Positions 22,967 to 35,600 of a DNA stretch of 64,000 bases are shown piece by piece. The notes below the pieces were generated by a model. It had not been told where the DNA came from and did not search any database. It saw only the letters and a list, made by a program, of their open reading frames with translations. Position 1 is the first letter of the stretch. Each line of letters begins with the position of its first letter. The translations under genes and the position numbers were made by a program. Source of the stretch: Citrus sinensis (lineage: Eukaryota > Streptophyta > Magnoliopsida > Sapindales > Rutaceae); NCBI RefSeq assembly GCF_022201045.2, contig NC_068559.1, forward strand, positions 1,798,001-1,862,000. Reading direction: 5' to 3'.

Positions 22967-24656
22967 ATGGAAGCCAAAAGAAAGAGAAAGCCACTCTCAG
23001 ATTGCACCAACACTACAACGCCTCCTTCAATTAAGAAACCCTTTCTCGCTTCTGCTTTAAAAAATTCACTCAACGACACCAATGGCAAATCCGTAATTAA
23101 CTCCGACTCCCAGCCTGGTTCCACGGCCAATGCCGCCGGTGAGAATACTGGCGAAGTTGCCTCTGCAAACGGTAGCTCTGTTTCTGTTGCTTCGAGGCCA
23201 GCTAAATCTTCGAGGGTTTCTGGTAATTTCTTTGGGTTTTGTGGGTGTGTTTGGATTTGGGTGTTCTAGGGTTCGTGAATTTGAATGAGGTTGTGATTTG
23301 GTGAAATTGAAATTGATGTCAATTTTGAGCTTGAACTATTGATTCTATAGATGGGTTTGTTCTATACTTGTCGAAATTATTCGTATTCTTTGAATTCATG
23401 AGTATGCTCTGTGGACAACCTTAAATTATTTGAAGGGTTTCTCAATAGTTTATTTAATGATGATGGAGTTCAAAGACAATGATAATATCAAGTTTAAGTT
23501 ACGATTCTCGTTATGAGTATTTTTCCTTTCTATTCATTTTGTGGTTTATGTTAAATTATTTGTGTTCTGAGTGCCAACATGTATGTGTTGTGTACGGAGT
23601 TTAGGTACCGGTGATAAGCATGAAGTTATGGAGCCTTCTTCTGTTTATAGTAGAAGAAGTACTGCTGCTAAAAGGAAGAGTAAAGGCAAGGAAGTATCCA
23701 TGCCTGTGGCTGGCTCTCTTGCAGCTACTATCAAGACTGCTGGTGCCAGGTATGAATTGTGAAAGTTTTTTTCGCTTTTTATTTTTCCTTTTAGCATTTG
23801 AATTTAATTTCGCCTTATGTCTATAACCTCTCTCTGCAAAACAATGAAATGAGAAGATCAATATGATTTTGGGTTTAAAAAAGAGCAGGAAATCATGGGA
23901 TTGGTGGTTATGTTGTGATATTTGAGCATGCAATAGAATGTAGAGATGTTTACTGGTAGAGTCTAATAGCTTGATTATTGTTATAGGGACAAAAACAAGG
24001 AAGATGGAGATACTCTTCAAAACAAGTCATGTAAAACGCACCATGAAAAGGTCTGCACTCTTATGCTCCTTAAGAGTAATCACTGCTGTGGCATAACAGC
24101 TTACCTGTTGCTTTCTGATAATGAATAGTGTAGTTTATGTTTTAGCTGAAATTATTTATATGTTTATTTTTGTACATGTTTTGATTTAAATGGAATACTG
24201 CCTGCTTAATAAGTAAAGTGTCTGTTACTACTTATTTGATGAAATTAATTATATTGCCTCAAAAAGGAATGAAGTAAGTTTGTTTTAAGAGGGTTGGATA
24301 TCGTTGATGAAAGTATCATCTTTGTTCTGAAATTATAGTTGTTTCATTTTCATTTTTTTATTCATATGTAGCTGTTTCATTTTCAATTCTGACATATTAT
24401 AGTATGTTTTGTGTCTTAAGCTCCCTGGTCTGTCATATGAAAATTAATCAGTTTAAATGTATAGGTGCTATATTAGTAGTCATTCCGCTGAAACCATAAT
24501 CTACCTATAATGTTATTGCAGAAGAAGAAATATGATGAACATGCCATCCATGCCCTGCCAAAAGAATTCATTGAGGAGCAGAATGCTTACTATGCAGCAG
24601 TTGATGAATTTAAACTGGAAGAGGAGGTGGTCGAATCAGTTGATCAGTTGGAATAG
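22967..24656 (+). CDS. Sororin-like cohesion protection protein
   Basis: Four exons, 22967-23222, 23605-23749, 23987-24050 and 24522-24656. All have GT-AG borders and matching phases and give 199 residues. The N terminus MEAKRKRKPLSDCTNTTTPP is basic and is followed by a long Ser/Thr/Ala-rich, probably disordered middle with a basic patch (AAKRKSKGKE). The C terminus EEQNAYYAAVDEFKLEEEVV matches the shape of the Sororin-domain end of animals (acidic Ala/Phe pattern before the terminus). Arabidopsis SORORIN (AT3G56250), as I recall, lies near a BTB and a bHLH gene, as here. Sororin protects cohesin from WAPL in the nucleus. An upstream ATG at 22878 opens a separate short frame. The call rests on a short domain plus synteny. 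Confidence 0.68.
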
Positions 24657-25088
24657 AGATGAAACATAACATCATTTAGACTGAGGCAGTTCATATACTC
24701 TTTAACTCGAAAAATTAACTGTATAGTTAGCCTAGTTATATTTCATGGTGTAGTCACCTTGTTAACCGCTTGTATCAATGTGAGTGCATTATAATCTTTT
24801 TGTTCGAAGTCTATTGTACAAGGGTGGTTAAAATTTCTGATAGTATTTGAGATAAAGGTTTTTCAGTTGAGAAAACATTTTATGTCCTGCATTCGTTTAA
24901 TTTCAAAGAGATTTCATTGTGATTAGACTATTACAGAAGATCTGCTACAGATTCTCAAACATGATTAGTAATACATTGTTTATATACTCACATTATTATT
25001 ATTATTATTATTATTATTTTTCCAATTCGGAATGATATGAGAGATAATCATATAAGGTAATACAGTATGGCATAATGCGGATTATTTT
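24657..25088. other. 3' flank of Sororin-like gene with (TTA)n microsatellite
   Basis: Presumed 3' untranslated region and short spacer, including a (TTA)n run at 24992-25018. No other feature. Confidence 0.55.
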
Positions 25089-26292
25089 TCAATTGACCTT
25101 TCTGCAATTGATCCTGATCTGTCCAGCACTTCCGGTAAGAGGACTGATGTTGCCCATCTTGATCGTGGCTCTGGGAAAGTCCTTGACAAACACTGAGATG
25201 TCATCAGCATATCTTTTCACCAGAGAATTGGCAGAATTACCATTAAATAACTCTTGACCTGAATGAAGGACTCTTTTCATTCAACAGATTCTTGTAGTAT
25301 AAATTATCAAAACAGGTTGAAGGTAGATGCTTGCTAGAGCACTGCCATTTCCGCTTGCTGGGCATATTTGCCGCAATGATTCGGTGAAGGAGATGCCAAT
25401 ATTCCAACCATTGTAAATGTGTTCTCGAAATGTTGTGCATCTTGCCAGGCCTATCGTGTGTGCCCCTGCCATCGGAAATAAGCTTTTTTAATTATGGTAG
25501 AGGCAGATTGATTCTTCATATCCTTTTGTCAATTAGTTGAATAATGCTGAATTACCAGCAAGAGCTACCATGTGCTTCAATGAGAGACCCCATGAAGTTT
25601 GATATGAGAGCACTTAAATTAGAAGTGGGTCGACGGATTGAAGTGTTTGCAGCTGTCCTGCTTACTGTTGTAGAATCTCTTCTTTCCAATCTAACTTTCC
25701 ATGAAGGACCCCCTAACTGCAATTGCCAAGAAATTGAAGCATATGAGGGTGAAACAACCAGCTTTTCATCTAGGGAATATTTGGCGCTCACATCAACAAC
25801 TGAGTCGCGAGTAGCAATTGCGAGAATATCTGCCCAGGACACCACACCTGGGCATGCTCTTTTTCCATTTTAGCTTTAATATCATCAACCGCATTGAACC
25901 CTCCACTTGAATTATGGATAGGAACTGCGGTTTCTCACTGATGAAGCTGGCTGTGTCATCCAACATTAGCGATCCATCACAGCCCTGGTCATCATCATCA
26001 AAATCAAATATATTTAGTTAAAAATACCTAAAGCGAACACAAACAAATGGCTGCATGTATGTAAAGACTTGAAGTTGCATGCGTTAACAAAGCAATCGTA
26101 GAAATGCAGTCTGAGTAAAGATGCCGCAGTTCGGGTTTCATTTTTAACAGCAGCTTTAACTCCTGCCTGAACAATAGATAATGCTTCTGGGCATGAGGAT
26201 CTGTAGTGGTGCTTAGAGAGATTGCAGTTGGCTGGAAGAGATGCACTAGCAGCAATAAGTAGAAGCAAGACAAGGTAGTAACTTGTTGCCAT
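25089..26292 (-). pseudogene. Class III peroxidase pseudogene, introns retained, multiple frameshifts
   Basis: The four-exon layout of a secretory peroxidase is preserved: 26292-26083, 25984-25792, 25716-25556 and 25465-25089. Exon 1 (MATSYYLVLLLLIAASASLP signal peptide, then mature start) has the same 210-nt length as in the intact peroxidase at 47.4 kb. The distal-histidine motif FHDCF reads FYDCF, so the catalytic distal His is Tyr. The exon 1 donor is GC rather than GT. Exon 2 has a 1-base loss near 25932 and a 2-base gain near 25855. Exon 3 is 5 nt shorter near 25585. Exon 4 (AHTIGLARCTTFREHIYN, later SGQELFNGNSANSLVKRYAD and NISPLTGSAGQIRINCRKVN) is spread over three frames. It is an unprocessed, non-functional duplicate. 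Confidence 0.92.
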
Positions 26293-26336
26293 ATGGGACA
26301 CTCATTCTGCATGCGGTAGTCAAAAGAAAAATTCCC

Positions 26337-26343
26337 CTTTATA
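26337..26343 (-). promoter_or_regulatory. Relic TATA box of the peroxidase pseudogene
   Basis: TATAAAG on the minus strand about 45 bp upstream of the relic ATG at 26292. Confidence 0.4.
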
Positions 26344-26864
26344 CTTGCAGAACCTATGATTCAACAGCTAAGCCCTAAGTAACATAACCCGGCCAATAAT
26401 CTAGATATTGTGGGGAAACGGACTTGACTATATGAGATATCACTTGATAAATTTTCTTTTCTGGCAGTTCCTCTTCTGTCCTTGAGTGATGATACGAAGC
26501 CAGTAATGACGTAAATGTGGTAGTTCTTCAAGAGGCCTAACATATCAACAGTCCACGGAAGAACCCAAGGTTGCTTCTCCTTTGTTAATACATCATATTC
26601 ATGGTGGCCAAAAAAGGGCTTGAAACTTATTCACTGGAAGAAAAACAAAATGCAATAGTTAGAAACTACACTAAACATAGCTCGATGCTCTTTCAGTCGA
26701 GTCTATAAATCATATTACCATTACTTAAAAAAGTTCCAAACAATTCATATGCAATTTGAATCCCTATTTTGGAATTTGGATAAGTGTCCAACATCATTTG
26801 AATCTCCTTAGGCTGTGTTTGGGATTAAAGTTAGGTAGTTGCAACTTTCACTTAAAATACTAAA
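26344..26864. other. Intergenic DNA upstream of the pseudogene
   Basis: Former promoter region of the peroxidase pseudogene. The start of an element-like phrase (GGCTGTGTTTGGGATTAAAG, near 26811) may be a fragment of a second hAT-type MITE. No gene. Confidence 0.45.
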
Positions 26865-27224
26865 GTGCCTGTTTAGTATGGCTTATTTAAGAGCCATAAG
26901 TGCTTATTTAATCGTATAAGCACTTTTTAAAATTTTTTATAGTGTTTGGTTTTTTTTTAATAGAGTTTTTTTAGCTTAAATAAGCTAATTTACCTCTACT
27001 AGTAAAAGCCTAAAATTTGAGCTTTTAGGAGTAGAGGCTATAGAGCTTTTCTAAAAATATATAATATAAAAAATATCACACAGTTTAATGGTTCAAAAAT
27101 GTTTTTTTTTATTGACAACCAAACACCCAATGACTTTTTGTCCAAAAGCTCTATTGGTATAAGCTCTACTGCTATAAGCTCTACTGTTATGAGCTCTATT
27201 TAATAAGCTGTACCAAACGGAGCC
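26865..27224. mobile_element. hAT-like MITE
   Basis: The left end GTGCCTGTTTAGTATGGCTT matches, with mismatches, the reverse complement of the right end (GGCTCCGTTTGGTACAGCTT). Inside the right end, the phrase (T/C)ATAAGCTCTACTG is tandemly repeated three times. About 360 bp, no coding capacity. The GTTTGG-type ends suit hAT-family MITEs. The 8-bp duplication expected for hAT is not clear. Confidence 0.5.
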
Positions 27225-28990
27225 TAAAGCATTTAGACTTAGTAAACACTAACTAGTTAACTACTACGCCTTGAAAGATAAGTTGATCTTATCAACCACT
27301 TGTATGATTAGAAATCTATAATAATTTTATTTTTTAAAAAAAAATTATTTAAAAATTATGTGTATTATAAATTGTTAGTTTTTATCTCATAGTTTCACTA
27401 TTAATTTTTGTTTCATATTTACTACACACTTAGAAAAATCTCTTTCTCCAAATGTCTTTCACTCATGTATCTCTTCAATAAATTTTGACATTTATGAAGT
27501 TATTTTGAATATATCGATCATATTAAATGAGAAGAAATTTTTTTAAGATTCGTGATTTGATTTGATTGGGCATCACATTTGGTTGTAGTACGTATAGTTT
27601 CCTCCCCCCCCCCCTTATTAAAATAAAAATAAATGAAGGAACCAAAATTACTGTCTCGAATGACCTCTTTATTGGCAAGGATGGTAGATATCTCTATGTG
27701 GACGAAAGTCTTGTTCCGTCATTTTTTTCCATTCAAGGAGAAGAATGAGACAAATTTATATCAAATTTCTTGTTTAGGGAAATGACATTACTCAATATTT
27801 TATGTAGGGAAAAGATAGAGATTAGGTGAAATTATCATTCTCTCTTCATATCCGCTTTTCTAATTTTAATTTTATTTTTTATTTTTCTAAAATTTTTATT
27901 GAATACACATAAAATTTTAAATTGTAGTAATATGGTATAAATAACAAATATCATGATTTTTTTGCGATGATTCATGTGAAGAGATCAAAATCTCGGTCGG
28001 GTTAAGTTAAAGTCTCAAATGCAGCCCGAAAGAAATTCTCAGCCTACGATTTAATATTTATCTGGGCTATGGATCAATTATTCATCTCAGCGAATTGGAC
28101 CCAAGGTTATTTATGGACAAATTGGGTTAACTAACTATGATTAATTTAAAAAAGTTCCAATGCTTTTCATTTTTTTTGAATGTTTGAATTATTAATATTT
28201 GAGTTAGATATTTACTACGAGCTGACTTGGCTTATATTTGTTTTATTATATTAGCATTATTAAAATATACTCTTAATTTTATTTTTCAAATATTAATTTG
28301 CTTACTTATGTGGTAAAGAGAAGAGTAAAAATATAAGTTCTCTTCGAAAAAAAACTTTTTAAATAAAAATAAGTTTATATAATTTTAATCAAATCTTTCC
28401 CTCCAGTACCAAAAAAAAAAAAGCATTTAACACTTTTCTCTCTTTAATGGTGATGATATAAAAATAATATAATATCAATTCATAAGGGAGAAGTAACTTT
28501 TCAGTATTAAAGAAAGAGAAGTACTATTTTATTTGAAAAATCTTATTTATAGAGTTTTTTTGAAACTTTAAATGCTAATGTAACTCTTTAATAAAAAGTA
28601 AAATCTCGTTAGATGAGTCTTTTGGTAATGTTTTTCAAATTAGAAGTAAAATCTCATTATTTTAATCAAATCTTTCATTTTCCCATAAAAAAAAAAGAAA
28701 AAGGAAAAAAAGAAAAACCATCAGCAACACAAATGTTTAAGCTCATTTTTTTGAAGAAGACTATTTTTAATCCAAGGAAAATAGCCTATAACTTAAGCTC
28801 ATATTACCTCACAATATTCATAATTTAATTATTAAATTTGGATCCAGTGCTAAATTGAATTGTACTGATCTTTTAAAATATCCGGTCACACTGCTCACAC
28901 ATGCATTTTATAGTATTATATAGTTAAGATTTAATTTTACACACACACATTGACACACACACACACACACACACGTACTTATAATCATTC
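27225..28990. other. AT-rich intergenic region
   Basis: No gene. It includes a run of about twelve C at 27604-27615 and a (CA)n microsatellite at 28939-28974. Confidence 0.55.
28939..28974. repeat. (CA)n microsatellite
   Basis: Two CA tracts separated by TTGA. Confidence 0.9.
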
Positions 28991-29137
28991 TCAGGTGCGG
29001 AAGCCCACATTTTTTTAAAAGCGAATACACTGTTAAATCGTGCGGTTTAAGAGAGTTAAAGACTAACTCTCTTAAACCCCACGGTTTAAAAGTGTATCCA
29101 CATGAGAAAAGAATGCGGGCATCCACATTAAGGACTA
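28991..29137. mobile_element. Foldback element / hairpin
   Basis: The two halves are reverse complements over about 70 bp. The innermost stem is perfect, GGTTTAAGAGAGTTA against TAACTCTCTTAAACC around a 5-nt loop near 29058-29062. The outer parts (TGCGGAAGCCCACAT / ATGCGGGCATCCACAT; GAATACACTGTTAAA / TTTAAAAGTGTATCC) are imperfect. Size and structure suit a small MITE; it could also yield a hairpin RNA if transcribed. Confidence 0.6.
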
Positions 29138-30335
29138 TATATATATACACTTATTTAATAACCATTAATCATAGTGTTATAAAAAGCTTTACTCAATACT
29201 AAGACAAAATTTTTATTTTTATCTTTAAATTTTATTTTGCGACATTAAGATCAGAGTTTCTAAAGAAAAACTCATATAGGGCTGTCCCACTATCTTAGCA
29301 CGACACAATAAGCTTTGGGAAGTGGATCCAAGTAAAATACACATACTTTTTTAATAATTATTTAATAGGTCCTAAGGTGGGACTGACCCTACTTTATGAT
29401 CCATTACTTTACCACATAACAAAATAATAGTAGACTTTCTCACCACCTTAGCATGATGAGGGGGAGGAATGACCTACACAAGTTTCTAAGTTAACATAGC
29501 AGAGTGTCTCAGCTCGAAGATCTTTTTTGAGTACGCAACATTGCTCTGTGATGACATAAGTCTTGCGAAGTCAGCCAACCTAATTATCACAAGATAATTT
29601 CTCACCAAGAATAATGTATTCAAATTTTTTATTTCAATAGGAACATGTGACCCATATTGCGACTCAAAAGAGTACAACTTGAGAACCGGCCACTAAGATC
29701 ATATCTCAGAAAAGTGATTTGCAACTGTGGATACAAAATTGTGACACTGCTCATTTACCTCATAGTTGACTACTACATATTGACTCCATTTTCATGTACA
29801 TAAAGTTAATAGAAGATTCCAAATTATCTGCACAATCTACCCCATCAACCTCCCTTCAGTCGCAGTTATATGATCACAAGCATTAATTTGGTTCAAAAAT
29901 GAGGATAGGTTCATTGTACTAGTGGTGTAAAAGAAAGAAAATTACAAGTTGTTTGAATAACTTCGTTCGAGGTTTAAGTTGATAATATTTAAAAACCTCT
30001 TCAATTGCTGTCAAATTTACTATATAGAGGTCATATATTAATTTATCAAATGTGATCGATTTTTATTTCTTAACTTAAGGTTTATTTTACAGCAGTTGTG
30101 GACATATATAACGGTGCCAAATGATGGTCAGTTGTTTATACACCAGAGATTTGTAAGGAAATAACTAATTAACTACCCTTCAAGCTATGCTCAGCCATTG
30201 ATTTAGGACATTAAGGTTAAGTTAGTTATTTTGCTCATGAGAAAAACTTACAGGACAAGCGCACCTCGTCATCTTATATATGCCAATATAATATATATGG
30301 CAAGGTGGGATTTGCTGGTGCAAATCCAGTCAACT
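29138..30335. other. Intergenic region
   Basis: No gene or element recognised; short frames have no family resemblance. Confidence 0.5.
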
Positions 30336-30586
30336 AAATTCTCTTACGTTAACCAACAAAGTGTTGGCTTTACTGGTAATGGAGTCTCTCTTAAGTGGTT
30401 TGACTGGGTTTGCTCTCCAGTTCGAGTCGCAGGGAAGTCGCTTTTGTTGGGAGAACCTGTGCCTCCCGGTTCGAGCGGGGACTTCTAGTCTGGGTTGTGG
30501 TACGGGCTTAAAGGTGCCTCCCACAGTTGGGGCCTTCCCCAAGATACCTCGTGGTTAAGACAAAAAAAAAAATTCTCTTACGTTAA
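30336..30586. repeat. 17-bp target site duplications of the SINE
   Basis: AAATTCTCTTACGTTAA is present on both sides, consistent with LINE-type endonuclease-primed insertion. Confidence 0.9.
30353..30569 (+). mobile_element. Full-length tRNA-derived SINE
   Basis: A 217-bp insertion flanked by a perfect 17-bp duplication AAATTCTCTTACGTTAA (30336-30352 and 30570-30586). The head carries an A-box-like TTGGCTTTACTGGTAATGG and, about 45 bp later, a B-box-like CCAGTTCGAGTCGC, i.e. an RNA polymerase III promoter. The body is GC-richer than its surroundings and the 3' end is a poly-A run. It begins CCAACAAAGTGTTGG, a short hairpin. The perfect duplication implies recent insertion. Confidence 0.88.
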
Positions 30587-31869
30587 TCATCATCAGCAAT
30601 CGTGATACGCAACAAACGAAAGATCTTCAATGTTCTAGCTAAGAGGGCGGCATCGATCTTTCAAGTCAATGTCGGTTTCAATAGTGTCACCATTCTCGCA
30701 AGTTGCAAAGAAGCTTCATTGTCACCAAGAATTGATAGTTCAATCGCAATCCTACAGCAACAGAGGGCAAATTATTATCCTTTCGTAGAATCGATAGAAC
30801 GAGGAGGCATTTTGGCATCTCCACTGGGAGAAAACAAATTGGCATACGAATCTAAATTGATGGACTAGGTTCGCTCTCTGTATAGTCACTAGAATAATGC
30901 CTTCTAGGATTCTATTCGCCAATGCAACAGTAAAGTCTTTTGTCCTGAGTTTTGTTTTGGAAATTTGCTTTTGAAGACTTTATTTCGTGATGGAAAGAAT
31001 ATTAGGGTAGCCACTTCCCCATATGATTCCAATGTTTGAGGCATCAATCAATAGTCCAATAATTTCTCTATTGTTACTGGACATCAAGCTGAGGAAATTG
31101 AAGTCTTATTTGAGATGGATGCGCCACGTCGTCCGTGCGCCTATCCAGAATATTAACCGCATTTTGAAATGGAATAAATGATTAATCATGAAAATTAGAG
31201 GAAAAAGAATTGAAGACACATGGTGTGAATTCGAAGAAGAACGACTCTAGATAAGACTTTCTCCAAATGAAACCGTTCCATGTAAGAAGTTTCCCAAGTT
31301 AAGGTAGCCTTACCACACAATTCAATTACTGGTGGGCATTTGGGCTTGGCAGAAGGTTTGTCGTCTGACATTCAATGTGATATAAAATCTAGTTGTTTTC
31401 GGTCTCCATCTTTGTTTGCCACAGAGAAGAAGGCATCCTAATTTGTCGTCAAATATTACCCAAAAAAAGGAAAAAAAAAGAAAAAAAAGACCCCCAGTTT
31501 TCGTTGAATAATGCTTTTTTCCTTTTTAACAAAAAAAATATTATTTTGTTTTGAAGACGATTGTGAAGTATGATGATGAGATGGAAGATAGTCTTTGTGA
31601 TAAGATCGATATTCTTAAGCTATCTTGAGACCGATCGAGTAATGCTAATAAGCACTTTAAACTACTTGATAGGGCATTAATGAATAATCTTATCTTAATC
31701 TTCAAGAAAGAAACAAGCTAAAGCTTATTCTATCATTATCTTCTCGATTGATGGTGTGATTATTATACGACAAGTCATCATGGGAGCAAAATTGTTGTCA
31801 CGTGTGTGTCGTCTCCGTTATTGTTGTTTTGATGAGTAAGCTCTAACTTTTCGGATTAATTCATTAATT
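30587..31869. other. Unrecognised, less AT-rich non-coding region
   Basis: Base composition between about 30600 and 31450 is closer to coding DNA, and an 88-codon frame lies at 30602-30868. Neither strand gives a family I recognise, and there are no neighbouring exons in phase. It may be a worn retroelement fragment. Confidence 0.4.
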
Positions 31870-32462
31870 TAAAATGGTAATGACCATTTTAATTCTTATA
31901 TTTTAAATTAAAATCTTTTATTTGTTACACTCTTATTCTTACGTGTTCTTTTCGTTTATAATAATACCTTTCTAACAACATTATCAAGGATACTAATAAA
32001 AGGAAAAATATTAATTTATTAAATTAACCTTAAAAGTAACATAACATAAAAATTTAAACAAATTTTTATATCCTTATTTTACTTTTAGAATTAATTTGGT
32101 AAATTATTTTTTTTTTATAAAATAATCTTAGTAAGATTGTTGTAAGGATATTAAATGTTGCTTTAAGTTGGCTGATGTTATTTTATTTATAAATAGTTAT
32201 TAGTAAGATTGTTGCACAAGTACAAAAAATTATTGGTTCTTTTATACTAATATTTATTGGTTAATTTGTTAATTGATTTTTTGTATATAAATTAATTAAT
32301 GTAAAGAATATTGTTTTAAGGTATTATTTTAAAAATAAAGAATAAATAGAGATAAGAATGTAAAATATTTACTTACAAAATATTTTAAAGTATTTTTTAA
32401 AATACAAAAAATAAAAGAACACTTAAATCAAATCAAAATATGAGGATGAAATGAAACATCAT
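31870..32462. mobile_element. Probable MITE with diverged inverted ends
   Basis: The left ATGACCATTTTAATTCTTAT and CACTCTTATTCTTACGTG, then AATAATACCTT, match in order the reverse complement of the right side (ATGTTTCATTTCATCCTCAT, CATTCTTATCTC, AATAATACCTT). The span is about 590 bp, with no coding capacity. It resembles the element at 49.06-49.63 kb. Confidence 0.45.
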
Positions 32463-32537
32463 TTACCCATTTAAAATGCAGCAATACACCGACCCCTCAA
32501 AGATTGTTTCCCTTGAAGATTCGAAAAAGATCAGCAT

Positions 32538-32653
32538 CCCACATTTAAGCCATTGATGAAGACTTGATATTGTCTACCCTATAGGCTTTTGCAATTCCCA
32601 CATCTAAGGCATTGATGAAGACTTGACATTGTCTACCCTTGGCTTTTGCAACC
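32538..32653. repeat. Tandem duplication of a ~58-bp unit
   Basis: Two adjacent copies (32538-32596 and 32597-32653) share GCATTGATGAAGACTTGACA, GTCTACCCT and GGCTTTTGCAA with few differences. Confidence 0.85.
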
Positions 32654-35600
32654 AATTGTGGTGCTTTGTGTTGCTTATACGTATATTTATTATTTTTTCA
32701 TTTCAAAAGAAAATTATTGAAATGAAAATGAAGAGACGACTATTTAATCTTATGAATATCATGATTCCAAATAGATTGGTTGGTCGTAAATATATTTTAC
32801 ATCAACGGTCATCTGAATCCGTCCGAATAATAGGGACGGGGCAAAAGTTAGCATAGTCCACAGGTTTTCAATCTGCGGAATTAATTCTAAATTTCAACTT
32901 CCAAGGTTAAATTTACTACTGAGTTAGCATTGTTAACATTTTTTCCCTTTTTCAGCAAAACAAGCATAGAATTAGTCCACAAGGCAACAAATTAATGCAC
33001 TATGTCCTGCCAACATCGAACCCAGATGCAACCCATTATTATATTGATATTTTCTCAGACCAAATCAAGTCCCGTGAAAAACTACGAGAAAAAGAAATAT
33101 TGCATCTCTATGATACTTTGCAATCGTTTATGGGTGCTGCCAGATTCTTCCAAGCAAAAGGCAATTCACGTTGCAGAATTATACAATACAGAATCCGAAA
33201 ATACGTGTAACGTGTAAACAGCATCTAAAGAAAAGGATCGACTTGGCCACAAAATGGAGCCTGGAAACCATATATCTTTTCTTCTCTGAAATTATTGCTA
33301 ACCACATTGTGTCCGAAATATAGTACCAATTTGAACAGCGAAGCATGTAAGTGTAATTACAGCCACAAACGCGCCACGGCCTATGAGTTGCTATGAACAC
33401 ATGAATTCGGATTTGTACGTTAAAGCATTTAATTTCCTTGTGAGCCCTAGCTATCTTTGAATGGGGATCTGGGAAAAGATTCCAATCACGTCAGTGCGTA
33501 CCTCAAATTAATTTTCGGTGTATGTGATAACGCACAAGTTAAAAATTGATAACAAATTTTGGTGGGTCAAATTGGAAGAGAGAGACACTTGAGACCGGGT
33601 AGGTCCGTTATCAGACTCACGAGCAGCAAATCCGCCCTACCCTAGATATTAGTTAAGATTCAAAGCGAAAAATAAAGATGTTCAATTTCTACTCGCTGGT
33701 GGATCCAACTAATAAATCTTTTGGAGTGATATAACAGGTCACATTAAAGTGAGTAGCTGTTTGTTTCACATTTATGTAATATTTTACAATAGTTGTAAAA
33801 TATTAAATAAAAAAATAGTTGTAAGTTCAAACATTTATAATTCTATAAGACAAATGACCTAGAGATTTTAGGGAAACCACCCATTATGGTAATAAACAAC
33901 TTTTCTTCCCGCTCGTGTGGTGGTTCGAGACCTTCTGTGTGTAACGCAATTTAGATAGAGTCATGGCCGATTTGGATTTAGATATCTCAGGCTGAGCTAT
34001 AACAAAACCTACCCAAACAGGATGACACTAGATATCCCAATTGTGCCATAACTAAGTTAACAAAAGTATCTAGCCAATACAAGCTTCGATACGTGGGTTG
34101 TACATAACAAAACTATCCAGACAAAGGACAAGCCCAGAAATCCAAACTGCACCATAACAGAAATATCTAGGTGCATATTCCAAACAGATTTTTAATTGTA
34201 ATAAATAGAAGTAAATTGTATTATCACATTTTTAATAATAAATAAATAAATAACCTCTATGGTTTTTAAACTTTGGCCCTTTGTTTCTCGTTTCTCTCTG
34301 CCCATCAAAGAGTGGAACAATCACTTTCAAGTGTACTAATATTAATGTCGGTTGCATAATTGTTGTGGTGGTAATTCAAGAAGAGTAATCTTGCCAGTCG
34401 AGTTAGTGGGGTCGGTGGAAGTGGGTTGAAACAGTAGCCAATCAATCAATCGAGCCAATCAAGTTCAATTTGCTGCAATTTTGAGATTTGGCATATTTTC
34501 ATTCATGGTGCATTGACTTAATTTTAATCCAAAATTCATAAACCCAAGGCCATAACTCAAGCATCAGTTCATCCCTATGAATGATTTGTCTGTATTAATA
34601 AACGCTACAAAGAAAATGTCTTCCAATGTTGTTTGTATCTATTTGACAAATTCACTTATATCAAATAAATATCTCCATTTTTTTTTTGTCTTTGCCATTA
34701 GTTATCTGTTTGTTTCTAGCTGTTGGTGGTCTTTCGAGTATAAACATGAAAGGCTGTATGCACCCTTAAGACCAAAACCTAACCAAGGTCCCGTTTGATT
34801 TTCAAGTCCTAAGGGCTAGTGGCAGCTTGCATATTTGTTAGACGTTTAACAATAGAAATCCTGGACCAATATGTATTAAAACTGAAAACAACAGCTCGGG
34901 CTCAACTTGTAAACTGGCCGGTAGCGAATTCATTTGCAATTTGAAGTCATGAATGGCAGATTTTATTTTTATTCATTTTTAAGTTTGATGTTGTGACAAA
35001 ATGGTTATAGTCGAATCAGTAACAATTGAAATTGAGGGTCCCGAATGATGGTGGGAACTTTAATATTGTTATTACTGAAGAAAAGCGAAGTGACCGCAAA
35101 ACAATTCCAGACAATCAACGACAAGTCAACACGCAAATCATGTAAATATGGAAGATAAATTCCGAGAATTATGGTTTTTTATTAATTATTTTCCTTTGAA
35201 AAATGATCGCTAAGTTCCATCTTCTACGCTATTGTTTAGTGAGTATTATGTGCAAAAGTCCTCAATGCGAGTTGATAACGTTACTGATTGTCACGCTAGT
35301 TGAATGTTACTAACATAATATTGCATATTATACATGGAAGTACATCAACATTGTACTAGAACAATAACGTAATATATCATAAGATCTCAACAAAATCATG
35401 TGCTTATGTTGAGAGAATACTCGTTACCCTTTTATTATAAATGGAGTTGTTTGATATGTTGAAGCATTGGGGGAGATCATGATTTGAAAATGAAGTTTAA
35501 CATATATGGGATTAGTTTGCCTAAGAATTTTTGGGCGTCTCATTGGCTTCACATGCAGGCTGCAGCGACCTGCTCTTAAACCTCATCTCAAGGGCAGCCA

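Noticed and set aside
23601..24020. 139-codon minus-strand frame opposite the Sororin-like gene
   Set aside because: Antisense to exon 2 and an intron of a well-supported gene; no family resemblance.
27604..27615. Run of about twelve C as a special signal
   Set aside because: A simple homopolymer, possibly of uncertain length in the assembly; no structure around it.
30353..30440. tRNA-like sequence as a functional tRNA gene
   Set aside because: Box A and box B are imperfect, no cloverleaf closes, and the unit has SINE hallmarks (poly-A end, 17-bp duplication).
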